Shown here: positions 27,331 through 36,558 of the stretch, one piece after another
Layout of the letters: each line of letters begins with the position of its first letter
Position numbering within the stretch: the stretch's first letter is position 1
From: Bradyrhizobium sp. CCBAU 51627
GTDB taxonomy: Bacteria; Pseudomonadota; Alphaproteobacteria; Rhizobiales; Xanthobacteraceae
NCBI RefSeq assembly: GCF_028128765.1
Contig: NZ_LBJG01000005.1
Location: forward strand, 62,001 to 126,000
Length of the DNA: 64,000 nucleotides
Reading direction: 5' to 3'
The notes under the pieces: generated by a model
The model's database searches: none
Seen by the model: only the letters and a program-made list of their open reading frames with translations
Told to the model about the DNA's origin: nothing
Position numbers and translations under genes: made by a program

Positions 27331-27594
27331 ATGTCAGTTCTCAAGGAGGTTATCGCAGCGGTCGCGGGAGTCTATGCGCTCCTGTTCGTTTGCGACGCAT
27401 TGTTCGGGGTCGGCGAGGCGCGCTTCGACGATTCCTATTACAGCGCCAGCTTCTACGCGCCGAAGCCGCAGGAATTCCGCTTCGCCAGCGACACGCCGCC
27501 GGCGACCCGCGTCAGCGACGCCTTCGCGCAGTTCTCGGCGACTGAGGCCAAGCCGAACAAGCGCTATTCGTCGCTGGCGACGATCATCCGCTAA
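27331..27594 (+). CDS. Small membrane-anchored hypothetical protein
   Basis: ATG 27331 with AAGGGCAGGG upstream gives 87 residues. An N-terminal hydrophobic helix (VIAAVAGVYALLFVCDALFG) acts as a signal anchor; the rest is a hydrophilic, Ser/Tyr/Phe-rich extracytoplasmic part (FDDSYYSASFYAPKPQEFRF). Its stop overlaps by four bases the stop of the convergent gene at 27591. Function unknown. Confidence 0.6.
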   Translation: MSVLKEVIAAVAGVYALLFVCDALFGVGEARFDDSYYSASFYAPKPQEFRFASDTPPATRVSDAFAQFSATEAKPNKRYSSLATIIR

Positions 27595-28400
27595 GCGCGC
27601 TCGGCGGCGTGATCACCTGGATGCTGTCTCGCGCGCTGCGGGATCAGGAGCAGGCAGACCATCATGAACGCGGCGATCACGGCGGAAGCCAGCGGCCGGC
27701 TCAAGGCCAGCCCGCCTTGATCGAGCGGCTTGTCGAGGAAGTCGCCGACGGTGGCACCCAGCGGGCGCGTCAGAATGAACGCAGCCCAGAACAGCGTCAC
27801 GCGCGAGACGCGGGTCCAGAAATACAGCGCTGCGATGACCGCAAGCCCCGTCGCGAAGATCAGCGCGCCGCCGCGATAACCCATGTCGCCGGTGTCGGCG
27901 ATCCAGTCGCCGAGTGCGGTGCCTAGCGTCTGAGAGAAGGTGATGGCGCCCCAATAGAAGGCTTCGACCCGCGGTGTGCTGACGCTGTTGACGGAGATGG
28001 TTCCCTCAGCGCGATACCAGAGGCCAAGCACCAGCACGAGGCAGGCGAGCAGCAGCGACGATCCGCCGGTGTAACCGATGCCGAGCGATCGGTCGGCGAA
28101 ATCGGCCATCGTGGTTCCGAAGGTGGTCGAGGCCACGATGGTCGCCCAGTACAGCGCCGGGTGGAATTTGCTTGCGCGGATTTGCGCGGCGACGAGGACA
28201 ATCATCGTCGTCAGGAACAGGCATGTGCCCGCAAGATAGCCCCAGTTCAGCGTCATCGTGACCGTGTCGCCGCCGGTCTCGCCCAGCGTCGTGGCGGCAA
28301 TCTTAATGATCCAGAAGCCGAGGGTGACTTCGGGGACCTTGCTTTCGCTGAGGGGCCTGTCCTTCATAAAACCTTCCATGGCGTTCTCATTGCTGCGCAT
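27591..28400 (-). CDS. COG4705-type membrane protein with fourfold repeat (paralogue B)
   Basis: A 269-residue protein with about eight membrane helices. ATG 28400 has GAGGATT eight bases upstream. It begins a conserved block KVPEVTLGFWIIKIAATTLG-ETGGD. Four copies of aromatic-Trp followed exactly 15 residues later by Asp are seen: W30-D45, W85-D100, W150-D165 and W205-D220, each with a Gly-rich turn before Asp (LGETGGD, FGTTMAD, LGTALGD, LGATVGD). Repeated acidic residues inside helices suggest an ion or metal pathway. It is the third gene of a minus-strand operon with the secreted helical protein and paralogue A. Function unknown. Confidence 0.82.
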   Translation of the reverse strand: MRSNENAMEGFMKDRPLSESKVPEVTLGFWIIKIAATTLGETGGDTVTMTLNWGYLAGTCLFLTTMIVLVAAQIRASKFHPALYWATIVASTTFGTTMADFADRSLGIGYTGGSSLLLACLVLVLGLWYRAEGTISVNSVSTPRVEAFYWGAITFSQTLGTALGDWIADTGDMGYRGGALIFATGLAVIAALYFWTRVSRVTLFWAAFILTRPLGATVGDFLDKPLDQGGLALSRPLASAVIAAFMMVCLLLIPQRARQHPGDHAAERA

Positions 28401-28412
28401 TGTGTGGAATCC

Positions 28413-28811
28413 TCAAGCCCTGGCGACACTGTCCATCACGGAGAGCAGATCGGTGATCGCCTGCTTGCATTTCGCCGCGTCCAGCGAACTCGCCCGGAGC
28501 GCTTCCAGTGCGCGGTCGATCGCCTTGTCTACGGAGTGCCAATCGGCCGCAGCGCGCGGCTTCAATCCGGCTTCGGCCTCGTCCCATTGGGTCTCGAGAT
28601 CCTTGATCCTCGTCTTGGCGCCGGTCAGGTCGCCCTTGTCGATCAGCGCTGAGACATCGACAACGATGCTGCGGAATCGTGTGAGCTCGCCGAGCTTGGC
28701 AGTTGCGGCCTCCGCGAGCGGCGCGAAGTTGAAATGCTCGCTGGGGGACATGTTCGGCTCGCCGGCAAAGATCGTCACCAGACAAACGGCAAGGGCCGGA
28801 GTCAGTTTCAT
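28413..28811 (-). CDS. Small secreted helical protein of the COG4705 operon
   Basis: A 132-residue protein with GGAGAG upstream of ATG 28811. A signal peptide is likely ([20 protein letters not shown]). The mature part is all-helical and charged ([40 protein letters not shown]), similar in feel to periplasmic helical-bundle sensors, with Asp, Glu and His residues that could bind cations. It lies between the two membrane paralogues (12 and 58 bases away), so it may work with them in the periplasm. Confidence 0.75.
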   Translation of the reverse strand: MKLTPALAVCLVTIFAGEPNMSPSEHFNFAPLAEAATAKLGELTRFRSIVVDVSALIDKGDLTGAKTRIKDLETQWDEAEAGLKPRAAADWHSVDKAIDRALEALRASSLDAAKCKQAITDLLSVMDSVARA

Positions 28812-28869
28812 CGGTCTCTCCTGGCGTGGGTCCTGCGTTCGTGCAGGATCGGTTGAAGCTGCAACTGGG

Positions 28870-29652
28870 TTACTGCGCGGGATCTGCGCGGCGCACGCCT
28901 TCGCCTTCGAATGTCACCCAGACAACGAGGCCGACGATCACGGTGAGGAAGGTGATACTGGTCTGAATCGTGCCGAGGCCGATGCCGCCATAGTCGCGCG
29001 ACTGCGACAGCAGATCGCCGAGCGAAGCGCCGAGCGGCCGGGTGAGAATGTAGGCAAGCCAGAAGGTGAGAACGGGGCTGGCACCGATAGTGTAAAAGAC
29101 GACGACCGCGACGATCAGGGTGCCGAAGACAACGACGCCGAGCTGGAAGCCGAGCCCGAGCGCTTCCGTGGCGAGATCGCCGGCCGCGGTGCCGAGCGCG
29201 AAGGTGAACAGGATCGCGGTCCAGTAAAACAGCTCGCGCCGTGTGGTGACGATGCTGCAGATCGACAGCGTTCGCTCGACAGCGTACCAGATGACAAAGG
29301 TCGCGGCGAGCGCAGCGGCGAAGGCGGCGGTGCTGACATAGAGGCTGATCTCGAGCTTGTCGGTGAGAAGGTCGGTGAGCTGCGTGCCGACGATGCTGAC
29401 GAGCACGACGGTCAGCCAGTAGATCCACGGCACGTAGGCGCGGCGGCTGAATTGAAGCAGGAGGGCGGCCGCCAGCAAGCCGGTCATGCAGATCGCGGTC
29501 AGGCTGGCGCCGAGCCCGACATGCACCGCGAGATAGTCGGCGCCGGTCTCGCCGACCGTGGTCGAGAGGATCTTGATGACCCAGAAGATCGCGGTGACCT
29601 CCGGAACCTTGTTCAACATCCGTCTTGCGCCGAAGCCTGAATATTGCGACAC
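28870..29652 (-). CDS. COG4705-type membrane protein with fourfold repeat (paralogue A)
   Basis: GTG 29652 is chosen because GGGAGA lies at the right distance; the frame opens at TTG 29667 and an inner ATG is at 29619. The product has 260 residues and about eight membrane helices. It shares with paralogue B the opening block [26 protein letters not shown] and the same four Trp-to-Asp repeats, 15 residues apart each time (FW...GETGAD, YW...GTQLTD, YW...GTAAGD, FW...GASLGD). It is the first gene of the operon and lies across the box-bearing promoter from the response regulator. Confidence 0.82.
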   Translation of the reverse strand: MSQYSGFGARRMLNKVPEVTAIFWVIKILSTTVGETGADYLAVHVGLGASLTAICMTGLLAAALLLQFSRRAYVPWIYWLTVVLVSIVGTQLTDLLTDKLEISLYVSTAAFAAALAATFVIWYAVERTLSICSIVTTRRELFYWTAILFTFALGTAAGDLATEALGLGFQLGVVVFGTLIVAVVVFYTIGASPVLTFWLAYILTRPLGASLGDLLSQSRDYGGIGLGTIQTSITFLTVIVGLVVWVTFEGEGVRRADPAQ

Positions 29653-29700
29653 GCCCAAATCTCCCAAAGCCGAAGCGATACGCCATCGTCGTGCGGGGGA

Positions 29701-29789
29701 CTTAGGCCCGACTTAGGACGAGATATTTCCTGATGGGGCCGCCTTCGCCGCAATTTGGGCCGGCTGGCATCTCCTAACTCTGCGCTAAG
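29701..29789. promoter_or_regulatory. Divergent regulatory region with two PmrA/QseB-like boxes
   Basis: Box 1 is a direct repeat CTTAGG-N5-CTTAGG (29701-29706, 29712-29717). Box 2, on the minus strand, is CTTAGC-N5-GTTAGG (29784-29789 and 29773-29778). The hexamer-N5-hexamer pattern is that bound by OmpR/PmrA/QseB-family dimers. The boxes point in opposite directions, one toward each divergent operon, so the adjacent regulator at 29846 probably controls both its own operon and the COG4705 operon. Confidence 0.7.
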
Positions 29790-29845
29790 TCGTGGTGGGC
29801 AGCATGTGACGGCCGGATGGTCCGGCAGACCTTGAGGATCGATTT

Positions 29846-30505
29846 TTGCGAGTACTGCTGATCGAGGACGACAAGATGGTGGGCGCCGCCGTCGAGCAGG
29901 CGCTGAAAGATGCCGCGTATGCCGTCGACTGGGTCAGGGACGGGGAGACCGCGCTGCTTGCCGCGAAAAGCGAATCCTACGAGGTGCTGCTGCTCGATCT
30001 GGGTCTGCCGAATGCCGATGGTCGTGACATCCTTCGGCGGCTGCGTGCGGATGGTCGCACGCTTCCCGTCATCATCGTGACGGCACGTGACGCGATTGAC
30101 GACAAGATCGAGGGGCTCGATCTCGGTGCGGACGACTACCTCGTCAAGCCGTTCGAGATCCGCGAGTTGCTGGCGCGGATGCGCGCGGTGACTCGGCGCG
30201 AGGCCAGCGGCTCGCCGCCGCTGCTCGGCAACGGAGCCCTGCGGCTGGATCCCGCGAGCCGCGAGGCGTCCTTTTTCACGAAATCTGCGGTGCTCACCGC
30301 GCGCGAATTCGCGCTGCTTCAGGCGCTGCTGGCACGGCCCGGCACGATCCTGTCACGCAGTGAGCTGGAGCGGCAGCTGTACGGCTGGAACGAGGAGGTC
30401 GCGAGCAACGCGATCGAGTTTCTGATCCATGCGGTGCGCAAGAAGCTCGGCACGGATGCGATCCGAAATGTGCGCGGAGTTGGCTGGATGGTGGATCGGC
30501 CATGA
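29846..30505 (+). CDS. OmpR-family response regulator (PmrA/QseB-like)
   Basis: A 219-residue regulator from TTG 29846, with GAGGAT seven bases upstream. The receiver has E7/D8/D9, phospho-acceptor Asp51 (VLLLDLGLPNADG), IIVTARD and the conserved Lys (YLVKPFEIRE). The winged helix contains VLTAREFALLQALLARPGTI, SNAIEFLIHAVRKKLG and the end RNVRGVGWMVD. It overlaps the kinase start by four bases. Probable binding sites lie in its own upstream region. Confidence 0.94.
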   Translation: MRVLLIEDDKMVGAAVEQALKDAAYAVDWVRDGETALLAAKSESYEVLLLDLGLPNADGRDILRRLRADGRTLPVIIVTARDAIDDKIEGLDLGADDYLVKPFEIRELLARMRAVTRREASGSPPLLGNGALRLDPASREASFFTKSAVLTAREFALLQALLARPGTILSRSELERQLYGWNEEVASNAIEFLIHAVRKKLGTDAIRNVRGVGWMVDRP

Positions 30506-31797
30506 TCAGGTCCTTGCGGGGCCGTCTGTTCGCCGGTCTTACTGTGATCATCCTGCTGACGGGAATCGTTGGCGGCCTGCTCGCCCATCGCTGGGCGTTC
30601 GATGAGGCCATCGAGATGCAGGATTCCGTCCTGATCCAGATCGCCGGCCTCGTGCTGTCAGGCAGTCTCGCCGGTGGCCGGGAGCTGCGCGGTGTGGATG
30701 AGGATGCCGAGGTCTGGTTGATCGATCAGGCTTCGGAGGACGACGCCAAGCTTTGGAGCCTCAAGGACGGTCTCGCGCTGGCGACACGAAAGGGGCAGCC
30801 GATCCGCGTGCTGCTGCGAACGCGGCCAGACGGCACACGGTTCGCAGTCGCACAGCGCACCTCCGTGCGCGACGAGATCGCCGGCGACATGGCGTTCCGT
30901 ACCGTGCTGCCGATAGCAGCACTCATTCCCTGTCTGCTACTGATCACCGCCATCGTCATCGCGAGCTCGCTGCGGCCGATGGTGCGTCTTGCCGGCGATC
31001 TCGACGACCGACCTGCCGATGACATGACGCCGCTGCCGGCGGCGCAGATGCCGAGCGAATTGCATCCCTTCATCGCGTCGATCAACGGATTGCTGCAGCG
31101 AATGCGTCTCCTGATGGACCAGCAGCGCCGCTTCGTGGCCGACGCTGCGCATGAGCTGCGCACGCCGATCACGGCGTTGAGCCTGCAAGCGGAGAATCTT
31201 GCTTCCGTCGATCTGCCCGTCAGTGCGCGTGACCGCGTGGCGGCGCTCCGGCAGGGGATCAGCCGGACCAGACATCTTCTGGAACAATTGCTGGCGCTCG
31301 CGAGACAGGACATCGGATCGCCAGACAGAGCGACAATCCCGGTCGTTGCGTTGGATGAGGTCGCAAAAGAGATTGTTGCCGATGCCATGGCCGGAGGGGT
31401 TGGTCGCGGCACCGATCTCGGTTTTGCGCGGCTCGAGCCGGCCATGGTTCGCGCCGAAGCCGTGGTGCTCGCCGCCCTGGTCCGCAATCTGCTTGATAAC
31501 GCACTCCGTTTCACGCCTCAGGGCGGACGGATCGATGCGTGGGTTTATCGGGACGGGGACGCGGCGATCCTCCGGATCGAGGATAGCGGGAGCGGGGTTG
31601 CGCCCGAGGAGATCAACCGGATCTTCGAGCCGTTCTTCCGCGGCCAGCATCCGGAAGGCGATGGCGTCGGGCTTGGCCTCTCGATCGTCAAGCGGATCGT
31701 CGATCGGCTCGGCGGATCCATCGAGGCGGTGAACATTGCCGAACCCGGACGATCCGGACTGCGGGTCCTGGTCAAATTGCCTGCCGCCTCTGCCTGA
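30502..31797 (+). CDS. Sensor histidine kinase of the PmrB/QseC type
   Basis: A 431-residue inner-membrane kinase overlapping the regulator stop (ATGA). Membrane helices are at about residues 8-30 and 134-157, enclosing a periplasmic sensor of roughly 100 residues rich in acidic groups (GVDEDAEVWLIDQASEDDAK). Phospho-acceptor His217 lies in AAHELRTPITAL. The ATPase part has N box (NLLDNALRFT), G1 (EDSGSGVAPEE) and G2 (GVGLGLSIVKR). The acidic sensor fits a metal-cation, pH or cationic-peptide stimulus; this is inferred from type. Confidence 0.93.
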   Translation: MIRSLRGRLFAGLTVIILLTGIVGGLLAHRWAFDEAIEMQDSVLIQIAGLVLSGSLAGGRELRGVDEDAEVWLIDQASEDDAKLWSLKDGLALATRKGQPIRVLLRTRPDGTRFAVAQRTSVRDEIAGDMAFRTVLPIAALIPCLLLITAIVIASSLRPMVRLAGDLDDRPADDMTPLPAAQMPSELHPFIASINGLLQRMRLLMDQQRRFVADAAHELRTPITALSLQAENLASVDLPVSARDRVAALRQGISRTRHLLEQLLALARQDIGSPDRATIPVVALDEVAKEIVADAMAGGVGRGTDLGFARLEPAMVRAEAVVLAALVRNLLDNALRFTPQGGRIDAWVYRDGDAAILRIEDSGSGVAPEEINRIFEPFFRGQHPEGDGVGLGLSIVKRIVDRLGGSIEAVNIAEPGRSGLRVLVKLPAASA

Positions 31798-31800
31798 CCG

Positions 31801-32692
31801 TCACTCCCCCTGGATCCATTCCGCGACGCCGCGCCACAGCGTGTCCCGGTGCTCGGGACGAAAGAAGCCGAAATGGCCGATCGCCTTGGCGCCGACGTCG
31901 GATGGCTTGACGTCGAGCACCTCGGGCTTGATCGCGGTGAAGCCTGATGTCAGCAGCTCGACTGCCGGCCGCGTCGCCCAGGGATCGTCGGAGAAGCAGA
32001 GGGCGCGCAGCTCGCCCTTGAACTTTGCAAAATTCTCCAGCGCCGGCAGTTTTGAATCGAACAGATAGCGCGGGCTCGAGACCCAGTCCGCCCATTGCAG
32101 GAACACGCCTTTGGGCAGGTCCTCGCCGATGCCGGCCCAGCCCGGTGCGTAACCAAGCGCGTGCGTGAGCGGAACGCCAATGAGGCTCATGAAGGCGAAG
32201 ACGCGATATTTTTCCGGCGACGTCATCAGACGCCAGTGCCTGCGATGCGATGAATGCGGCGCGCGAAATCTCGCTGTTGTTTTCGATCAGCCCGAGCGCC
32301 TGACCGCCGTAGGAGTGGCCGACATAGGCAAGGGGCAGGGTGCCGTAGCGCTCGCGCATCCAGCGCACTGCGGCGGTGACGTCCTGCGCGGCCCAGTCCG
32401 CCATCGAAGCCTTGAAGCCGACCAGCGATTTCGGCCGGTTGTAGCCGACTATGGCCGGCCGCCGGGAGCCGCCGATGCCGCGATAATCGTAAGTGAGCAC
32501 CGCGCAGCCGCGATGGGCGAGGTAGGAGGCGAAGCCCCGATAGATCTTTCGCGGGACGGCGGTCGCCGAATTGATCAGGACGGCATGCCGTTTGGCGCCG
32601 CGCGGCAGGAATAGGGTGCCGGCCAGCGCATACCCGTCGGTCGCCGGGAAGCTGATCTCGTCGATGAAAACGTCGTCCAGTGGCGCATCCAT
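31801..32692 (-). pseudogene. Alpha/beta hydrolase, disrupted by a frameshift
   Basis: Two minus-strand frames together encode one protein. The first, from ATG 32692 ([20 protein letters not shown]), contains the oxyanion region, the dipeptide-rich TYDYRGIGGSR and the nucleophile elbow GHSYGGQALG, and is intact through FIASQ. The second begins at about 32240 with HWRLMTSPEKYRVFAFMSLI and continues to the catalytic-His region GHFGFFRPEHRDTLW and the end. The break is at about 32236-32244 and needs a one-base insertion or a two-base deletion. Both halves are otherwise well conserved, so it may be a recent mutation or a sequence error. Function: serine hydrolase of unknown substrate. Confidence 0.8.
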
Positions 32693-32875
32693 GGATGGAA
32701 GCTGTCTTGCCGGTTTCCTCAACCGCCCCCTAGCAAATGCGAATTCGGCTTTGCTCGCAAGGGTTTGCAATGCGAAACGGATTTACAACTGGCGGTGTCG
32801 TGCCAGCCTGTGTATAAGGCGGCCCTCGCAACCCACAGATCAGGTTGCGCTTTTTTGCTTCACGGAGAGATTGCG

Positions 32876-34264
32876 ATGTCCGAGCGGTGGACGCCCGAGT
32901 CCTGGCGCAGCAAGCCGGTGCTACAGGTGCCCGAATATCCCGACGCCAAGGCTTTGGCCGACGTTGAGGCGCAGCTGGCAACCTTTCCGCCGCTGGTATT
33001 TGCCGGCGAGGCACGCAATCTGAAGAAGGCGCTGGCCCGTGCTGCGGCCGGTGAGGCCTTCCTGCTCCAGGGCGGCGATTGTGCCGAGAGCTTTGCCGAG
33101 CACGGCGCCAACAACATCCGCGACTTCTTCCGCGTGCTGCTGCAGATGGCGGTGGTGCTGACCTATGCCGGCGCCGTGCCGGTGGTGAAGGTCGGCCGCA
33201 TCGCCGGCCAGTTCGCAAAGCCGCGGTCGTCGCCGACCGAGAAGGTCAATGGGGTCGAGCTGCCGAGCTATCGCGGCGACATCGTCAACGACATTGCCTT
33301 CACCAAGGAAGCGCGCGTGCCGGATCCGCAGCGCCAGCTGATGGCCTATCGCCAGTCGGCCGCGACGCTGAACCTCTTGCGCGCGTTCGCAACCGGCGGT
33401 TTTGCCAATCTCGGCAGCGTGCATCAGTGGATGCTCGGCTTCCTGAAGGATAGTCCGCAGTCCCGCCGCTACAAGGAATTGGCTGACCGCATCTCGGACG
33501 CGCTCAATTTCATGCGCGCCTGCGGCCTCGATCTGGAGAGCCATCCCGAGTTGCGCGCCACCGATTTCTACACCAGCCATGAGGCGCTGCTGCTCGGCTA
33601 CGAGCAGGCCTTGACCCGCGTCGATTCCACGACCGGCGACTGGTATGCGACCTCGGGCCACATGATCTGGATCGGCGACCGCACCCGCCAGCTCGATCAT
33701 GGTCATGTCGAATATTTCCGCGGCATCAAGAACCCGATCGGCCTGAAGTGCGGACCGTCGCTCAAGCCCGACGAGCTGTTGAAACTGATCGACGTGCTCA
33801 ACCCCGACAACGAGCCGGGCCGGCTGACGCTGATCAACCGCTTCGGCTCCGACAAGGTTGCCGATCATCTGCCGGGCCTGATCCGCGCTGTGAAGCGCGA
33901 GGGCAGGGTGGTGGTCTGGTCGTGCGATCCGATGCACGGCAACACCATCACCTCGACAACGGGCTACAAGACGCGGCCATTCGATCGCGTGCTCTCCGAG
34001 GTGAAGTCGTTCTTCACGATCCATGCGGCGGAAGGGACCTACGCCGGCGGCGTGCATCTGGAGATGACCGGCCAGGACGTCACCGAGTGCATCGGCGGCG
34101 CCCGCGCCATCACGGACGAGGATCTCAACGACCGCTACCACACGGTCTGCGATCCCCGCCTCAACGCCGAGCAATCCATCGACATGGCTTTCCTGATTGC
34201 CGAGTTGCTGAAGCAGGAACGCGCCGGCAAGGTCCGGCCGATGCCGACCGCAGCGGGGCTCTAG
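32876..34264 (+). CDS. Class II 3-deoxy-7-phosphoheptulonate synthase
   Basis: Plant-like (type II) DAHP synthase, first step of the shikimate pathway, joining PEP and erythrose 4-phosphate. ATG 32876, with GGAGA at seven bases, gives 462 residues ([20 protein letters not shown]). Class II motifs are clear: [11 protein letters not shown] (metal-binding Cys), [14 protein letters not shown]-like [35 protein letters not shown] and the metal-site [15 protein letters not shown]. The upstream open frame to 32765 is not homologous. Confidence 0.96.
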   Translation: MSERWTPESWRSKPVLQVPEYPDAKALADVEAQLATFPPLVFAGEARNLKKALARAAAGEAFLLQGGDCAESFAEHGANNIRDFFRVLLQMAVVLTYAGAVPVVKVGRIAGQFAKPRSSPTEKVNGVELPSYRGDIVNDIAFTKEARVPDPQRQLMAYRQSAATLNLLRAFATGGFANLGSVHQWMLGFLKDSPQSRRYKELADRISDALNFMRACGLDLESHPELRATDFYTSHEALLLGYEQALTRVDSTTGDWYATSGHMIWIGDRTRQLDHGHVEYFRGIKNPIGLKCGPSLKPDELLKLIDVLNPDNEPGRLTLINRFGSDKVADHLPGLIRAVKREGRVVVWSCDPMHGNTITSTTGYKTRPFDRVLSEVKSFFTIHAAEGTYAGGVHLEMTGQDVTECIGGARAITDEDLNDRYHTVCDPRLNAEQSIDMAFLIAELLKQERAGKVRPMPTAAGL

Positions 34265-34268
34265 GACC

Positions 34269-34622
34269 TTGCTGCGCATTTGGAAGGCCACGATCAATTC
34301 CCGCAACGGTCTGGCCTTTGCGTTCCGCTCGGAGCAGGCTGTCCGCGAGGAGATCTTTGCACTAATCCTGTCACTGCCGGTGGCGTGGCTCGTCGCAGCG
34401 ACTGCGATGCGCGCAGTCGAGCTGGTCTGCGCGGTCGCCTTCGTGCTGGTGGTCGAGCTGCTCAACACCGCGATCGAGAAGCTCGCCGACCGCCTGACCA
34501 TGGATCACGACAAGCAGATCGGCCGGGTCAAGGACATGGGCTCGGCCGCGGTTGGCGTTGCGCTGCTGATGGCCGGCGCATTCTGGATCATCGCCATCAT
34601 CGAGCGATTGGGATTTCTCTAA
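34269..34622 (+). CDS. dgkA: Diacylglycerol kinase
   Basis: A 117-residue integral membrane kinase that phosphorylates diacylglycerol to phosphatidic acid. It starts at TTG 34269, four bases after aroG-like gene's stop; the SD (AGGA) is close. Signature residues are present: Glu near the start (FRSEQAVREE), and ELLNTAIEKLADRLTMDHDK with Q-I-G-R-V-KDMGSAAV, the classic DgkA active-site block. Three hydrophobic helices are seen. It may recycle lipid from periplasmic glucan synthesis; it is co-transcribed with its neighbours by spacing. Confidence 0.92.
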   Translation: MLRIWKATINSRNGLAFAFRSEQAVREEIFALILSLPVAWLVAATAMRAVELVCAVAFVLVVELLNTAIEKLADRLTMDHDKQIGRVKDMGSAAVGVALLMAGAFWIIAIIERLGFL

Positions 34623-34638
34623 AGCGAGGACGGCGGCC

Positions 34639-36396
34639 ATGACCGAACGTCTCAACGCATTCGCGGTCACGCTCGCCCAGCTCAATCCGACCGTGGGCGA
34701 CATCGAGGGCAATGCCGCCAAGGTGCGGGCCGCGCGTGTGCAGGCGGCAGCCGATGGCGCCGATCTCGTGCTGTTCCCGGAATTGTTCATCGCCGGCTAT
34801 CCGCCGGAGGATCTGGTGCAGAAGCCGGCCTTCCAGGCCGCTTGCCGCTCGGCCATGGAAGCACTCGCGCGCGAGACTGCCGACGGCGGGCCGGCCATGC
34901 TGGTCGGCGCGCCCTGGGTCGAGGACGGCAAGCTCTACAATGCCTGCGCCCTGCTCGACGGCGGGCGCATCGCCGCGCTTCGCTTCAAATGCAATCTGCC
35001 GAACTACGGCGTGTTCGACGAGAAGCGGCTGTTCTCGCGTGGGCTCGCGGCGGGTCCCGTCACCGTGCGCGGCGTGCGGATCGGCGTGCCGATTTGCGAG
35101 GACATCTGGCTGGAAGAATCCGAAGACTACGAGAACGTGGTCGAGACGCTGGCCGAGACCGGCGCCGAGATCATTCTGGTGCCGAACGGCTCGCCCTATG
35201 CCCGCGACAAGAACGATGTGCGTCTGTCGGTGGCGGTCGCGCGGGTCACTGAAAGCGGCTTGCCGCTTGTCTATCTCAACCAGGTCTGCGGCCAGGATGA
35301 GCTCGTGTTCGACGGCGCGTCTTTCGTGCTCAACGGCGATCTCTCGCTCGCGGCGCAGTTGCCGGCGTTCGAGGAGAGCATCACCACGCTGCGCTTCACG
35401 CGCAACGGCGACGACTGGCGCTGCACCGGTCCCATCGCGGAGCAACCCGAGGGCGACAAGGCCGACTACGCCGCCTGCGTGCTGGGCTTGCGCGACTATG
35501 TCGGCAAGAACGGCTTTCCCGGCGTGCTGCTCGGCATCTCGGGCGGTATCGACTCAGCACTCTGTGCGGCGATTGCGGTCGACGCGCTTGGCGCCGATCA
35601 GGTGCACGGCGTCATGCTGCCTTACCGCTACACCGCGGCGCATTCCATTGCCGATGCCGGCGAACTCGCCGGCCATCTCGGCATCCGCTACGAGGTGCTA
35701 CCGATTGCGGAAGCCGTGCTCGGCTTCGAGACCATCCTGTCCGGCCTCTTCAAGAATCTGCCGCCCGATATCACCGAGGAGAACCTTCAGGCCCGCACGC
35801 GCGGCACGCTGCTGATGGCAATCTCGAACAAGACCGGGCTGATGGTGGTGACGACTGCCAACAAGTCGGAAATGTCGGTCGGTTACGCCACGCTCTATGG
35901 CGACATGAACGGAGGCTTCAATCCGATCAAGGACGTTTACAAAACGCAAGTGTTCCGGCTGGCGGCGCTGCGCAACAGCTGGAAGCCCGAGGGCGCGCTC
36001 GGACCCGCGGGCGAAGTGATCCCGCCCGACATCATCACGCGTCCGCCGTCGGCCGAATTGCGCGAGAACCAGACCGATCAGGATTCATTGCCGCCTTACG
36101 ACGTGCTCGATGCGATCCTGGAACGTCTGGTCGAGCGCGAGGAACCGCTTGACCAGATCATTGCCGGCGGCTTCGACCGCGAGACGGTGACCCGCATCGA
36201 CCATCTGCTCAATGTGGCCGAATACAAGCGCCGCCAAGCTGCGCCCGGCGTGAAGGTGACGCCGAAAAATTTTGGCCGCGATAGGCGTTATCCCATCACC
36301 AACCGCTTCCGCGATCGCGGGGAGACGTTGCCCGCGCCCGACGAGACGCTGGTCTCGCGCGGCAGCAAGGCGTCGATCGACGCGTTCGAGGGGTAG
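34639..36396 (+). CDS. nadE: Glutamine-dependent NAD+ synthetase
   Basis: Final step of NAD synthesis: deamido-NAD plus glutamine to NAD. The 585-residue protein has an N-terminal nitrilase-type glutaminase (Glu48 in LFPELFIAGY, Lys117 in FKCNLPNYG, Cys153 in VPICEDIW) and a C-terminal ATP-pyrophosphatase with the P-loop SGGIDS at residues 301-306. Later motifs are MLPYRYT, ANKSEMSVGYAT and KDVYKTQVFRLA. ATG 34639 lies 16 bases after dgkA, so they are likely coupled. Confidence 0.96.
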   Translation: MTERLNAFAVTLAQLNPTVGDIEGNAAKVRAARVQAAADGADLVLFPELFIAGYPPEDLVQKPAFQAACRSAMEALARETADGGPAMLVGAPWVEDGKLYNACALLDGGRIAALRFKCNLPNYGVFDEKRLFSRGLAAGPVTVRGVRIGVPICEDIWLEESEDYENVVETLAETGAEIILVPNGSPYARDKNDVRLSVAVARVTESGLPLVYLNQVCGQDELVFDGASFVLNGDLSLAAQLPAFEESITTLRFTRNGDDWRCTGPIAEQPEGDKADYAACVLGLRDYVGKNGFPGVLLGISGGIDSALCAAIAVDALGADQVHGVMLPYRYTAAHSIADAGELAGHLGIRYEVLPIAEAVLGFETILSGLFKNLPPDITEENLQARTRGTLLMAISNKTGLMVVTTANKSEMSVGYATLYGDMNGGFNPIKDVYKTQVFRLAALRNSWKPEGALGPAGEVIPPDIITRPPSAELRENQTDQDSLPPYDVLDAILERLVEREEPLDQIIAGGFDRETVTRIDHLLNVAEYKRRQAAPGVKVTPKNFGRDRRYPITNRFRDRGETLPAPDETLVSRGSKASIDAFEG

Positions 36397-36444
36397 GGCA
36401 GGGCTTCTGAGGCGGACGCTGCTGCCACACAACGCGCTGTCATC

Positions 36445-36540
36445 ATCCGCGAAAGCGGATGATCCAGTACTCCGCGGCGGAGATTGCCAGAACCGATTTC
36501 CGCCGCGGAGTACTGGATGCCCCGCCTTCGCCTTCGCGGG
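36445..36540. repeat. Large palindromic repeat at nadE/DUF2865 convergent junction
   Basis: Two perfect 20-bp arms (36462-36481 and 36499-36518) enclose a 17-base loop. A short outer hairpin (ATCCGC ... GCGGAT, about 36445-36460) and a second C/G-rich hairpin (about 36522-36540) flank it, giving a mosaic REP-like element. It could terminate both converging genes. Confidence 0.75.
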
Positions 36541-36558
36541 GCATGACAGTTGAGGAGC

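Noticed and set aside
32921..34501. A 526-codon minus-strand frame over the class II DAHP synthase
   Set aside because: It mirrors the real plus-strand gene; it has no start context and low-complexity Gly/Asp/Arg composition.
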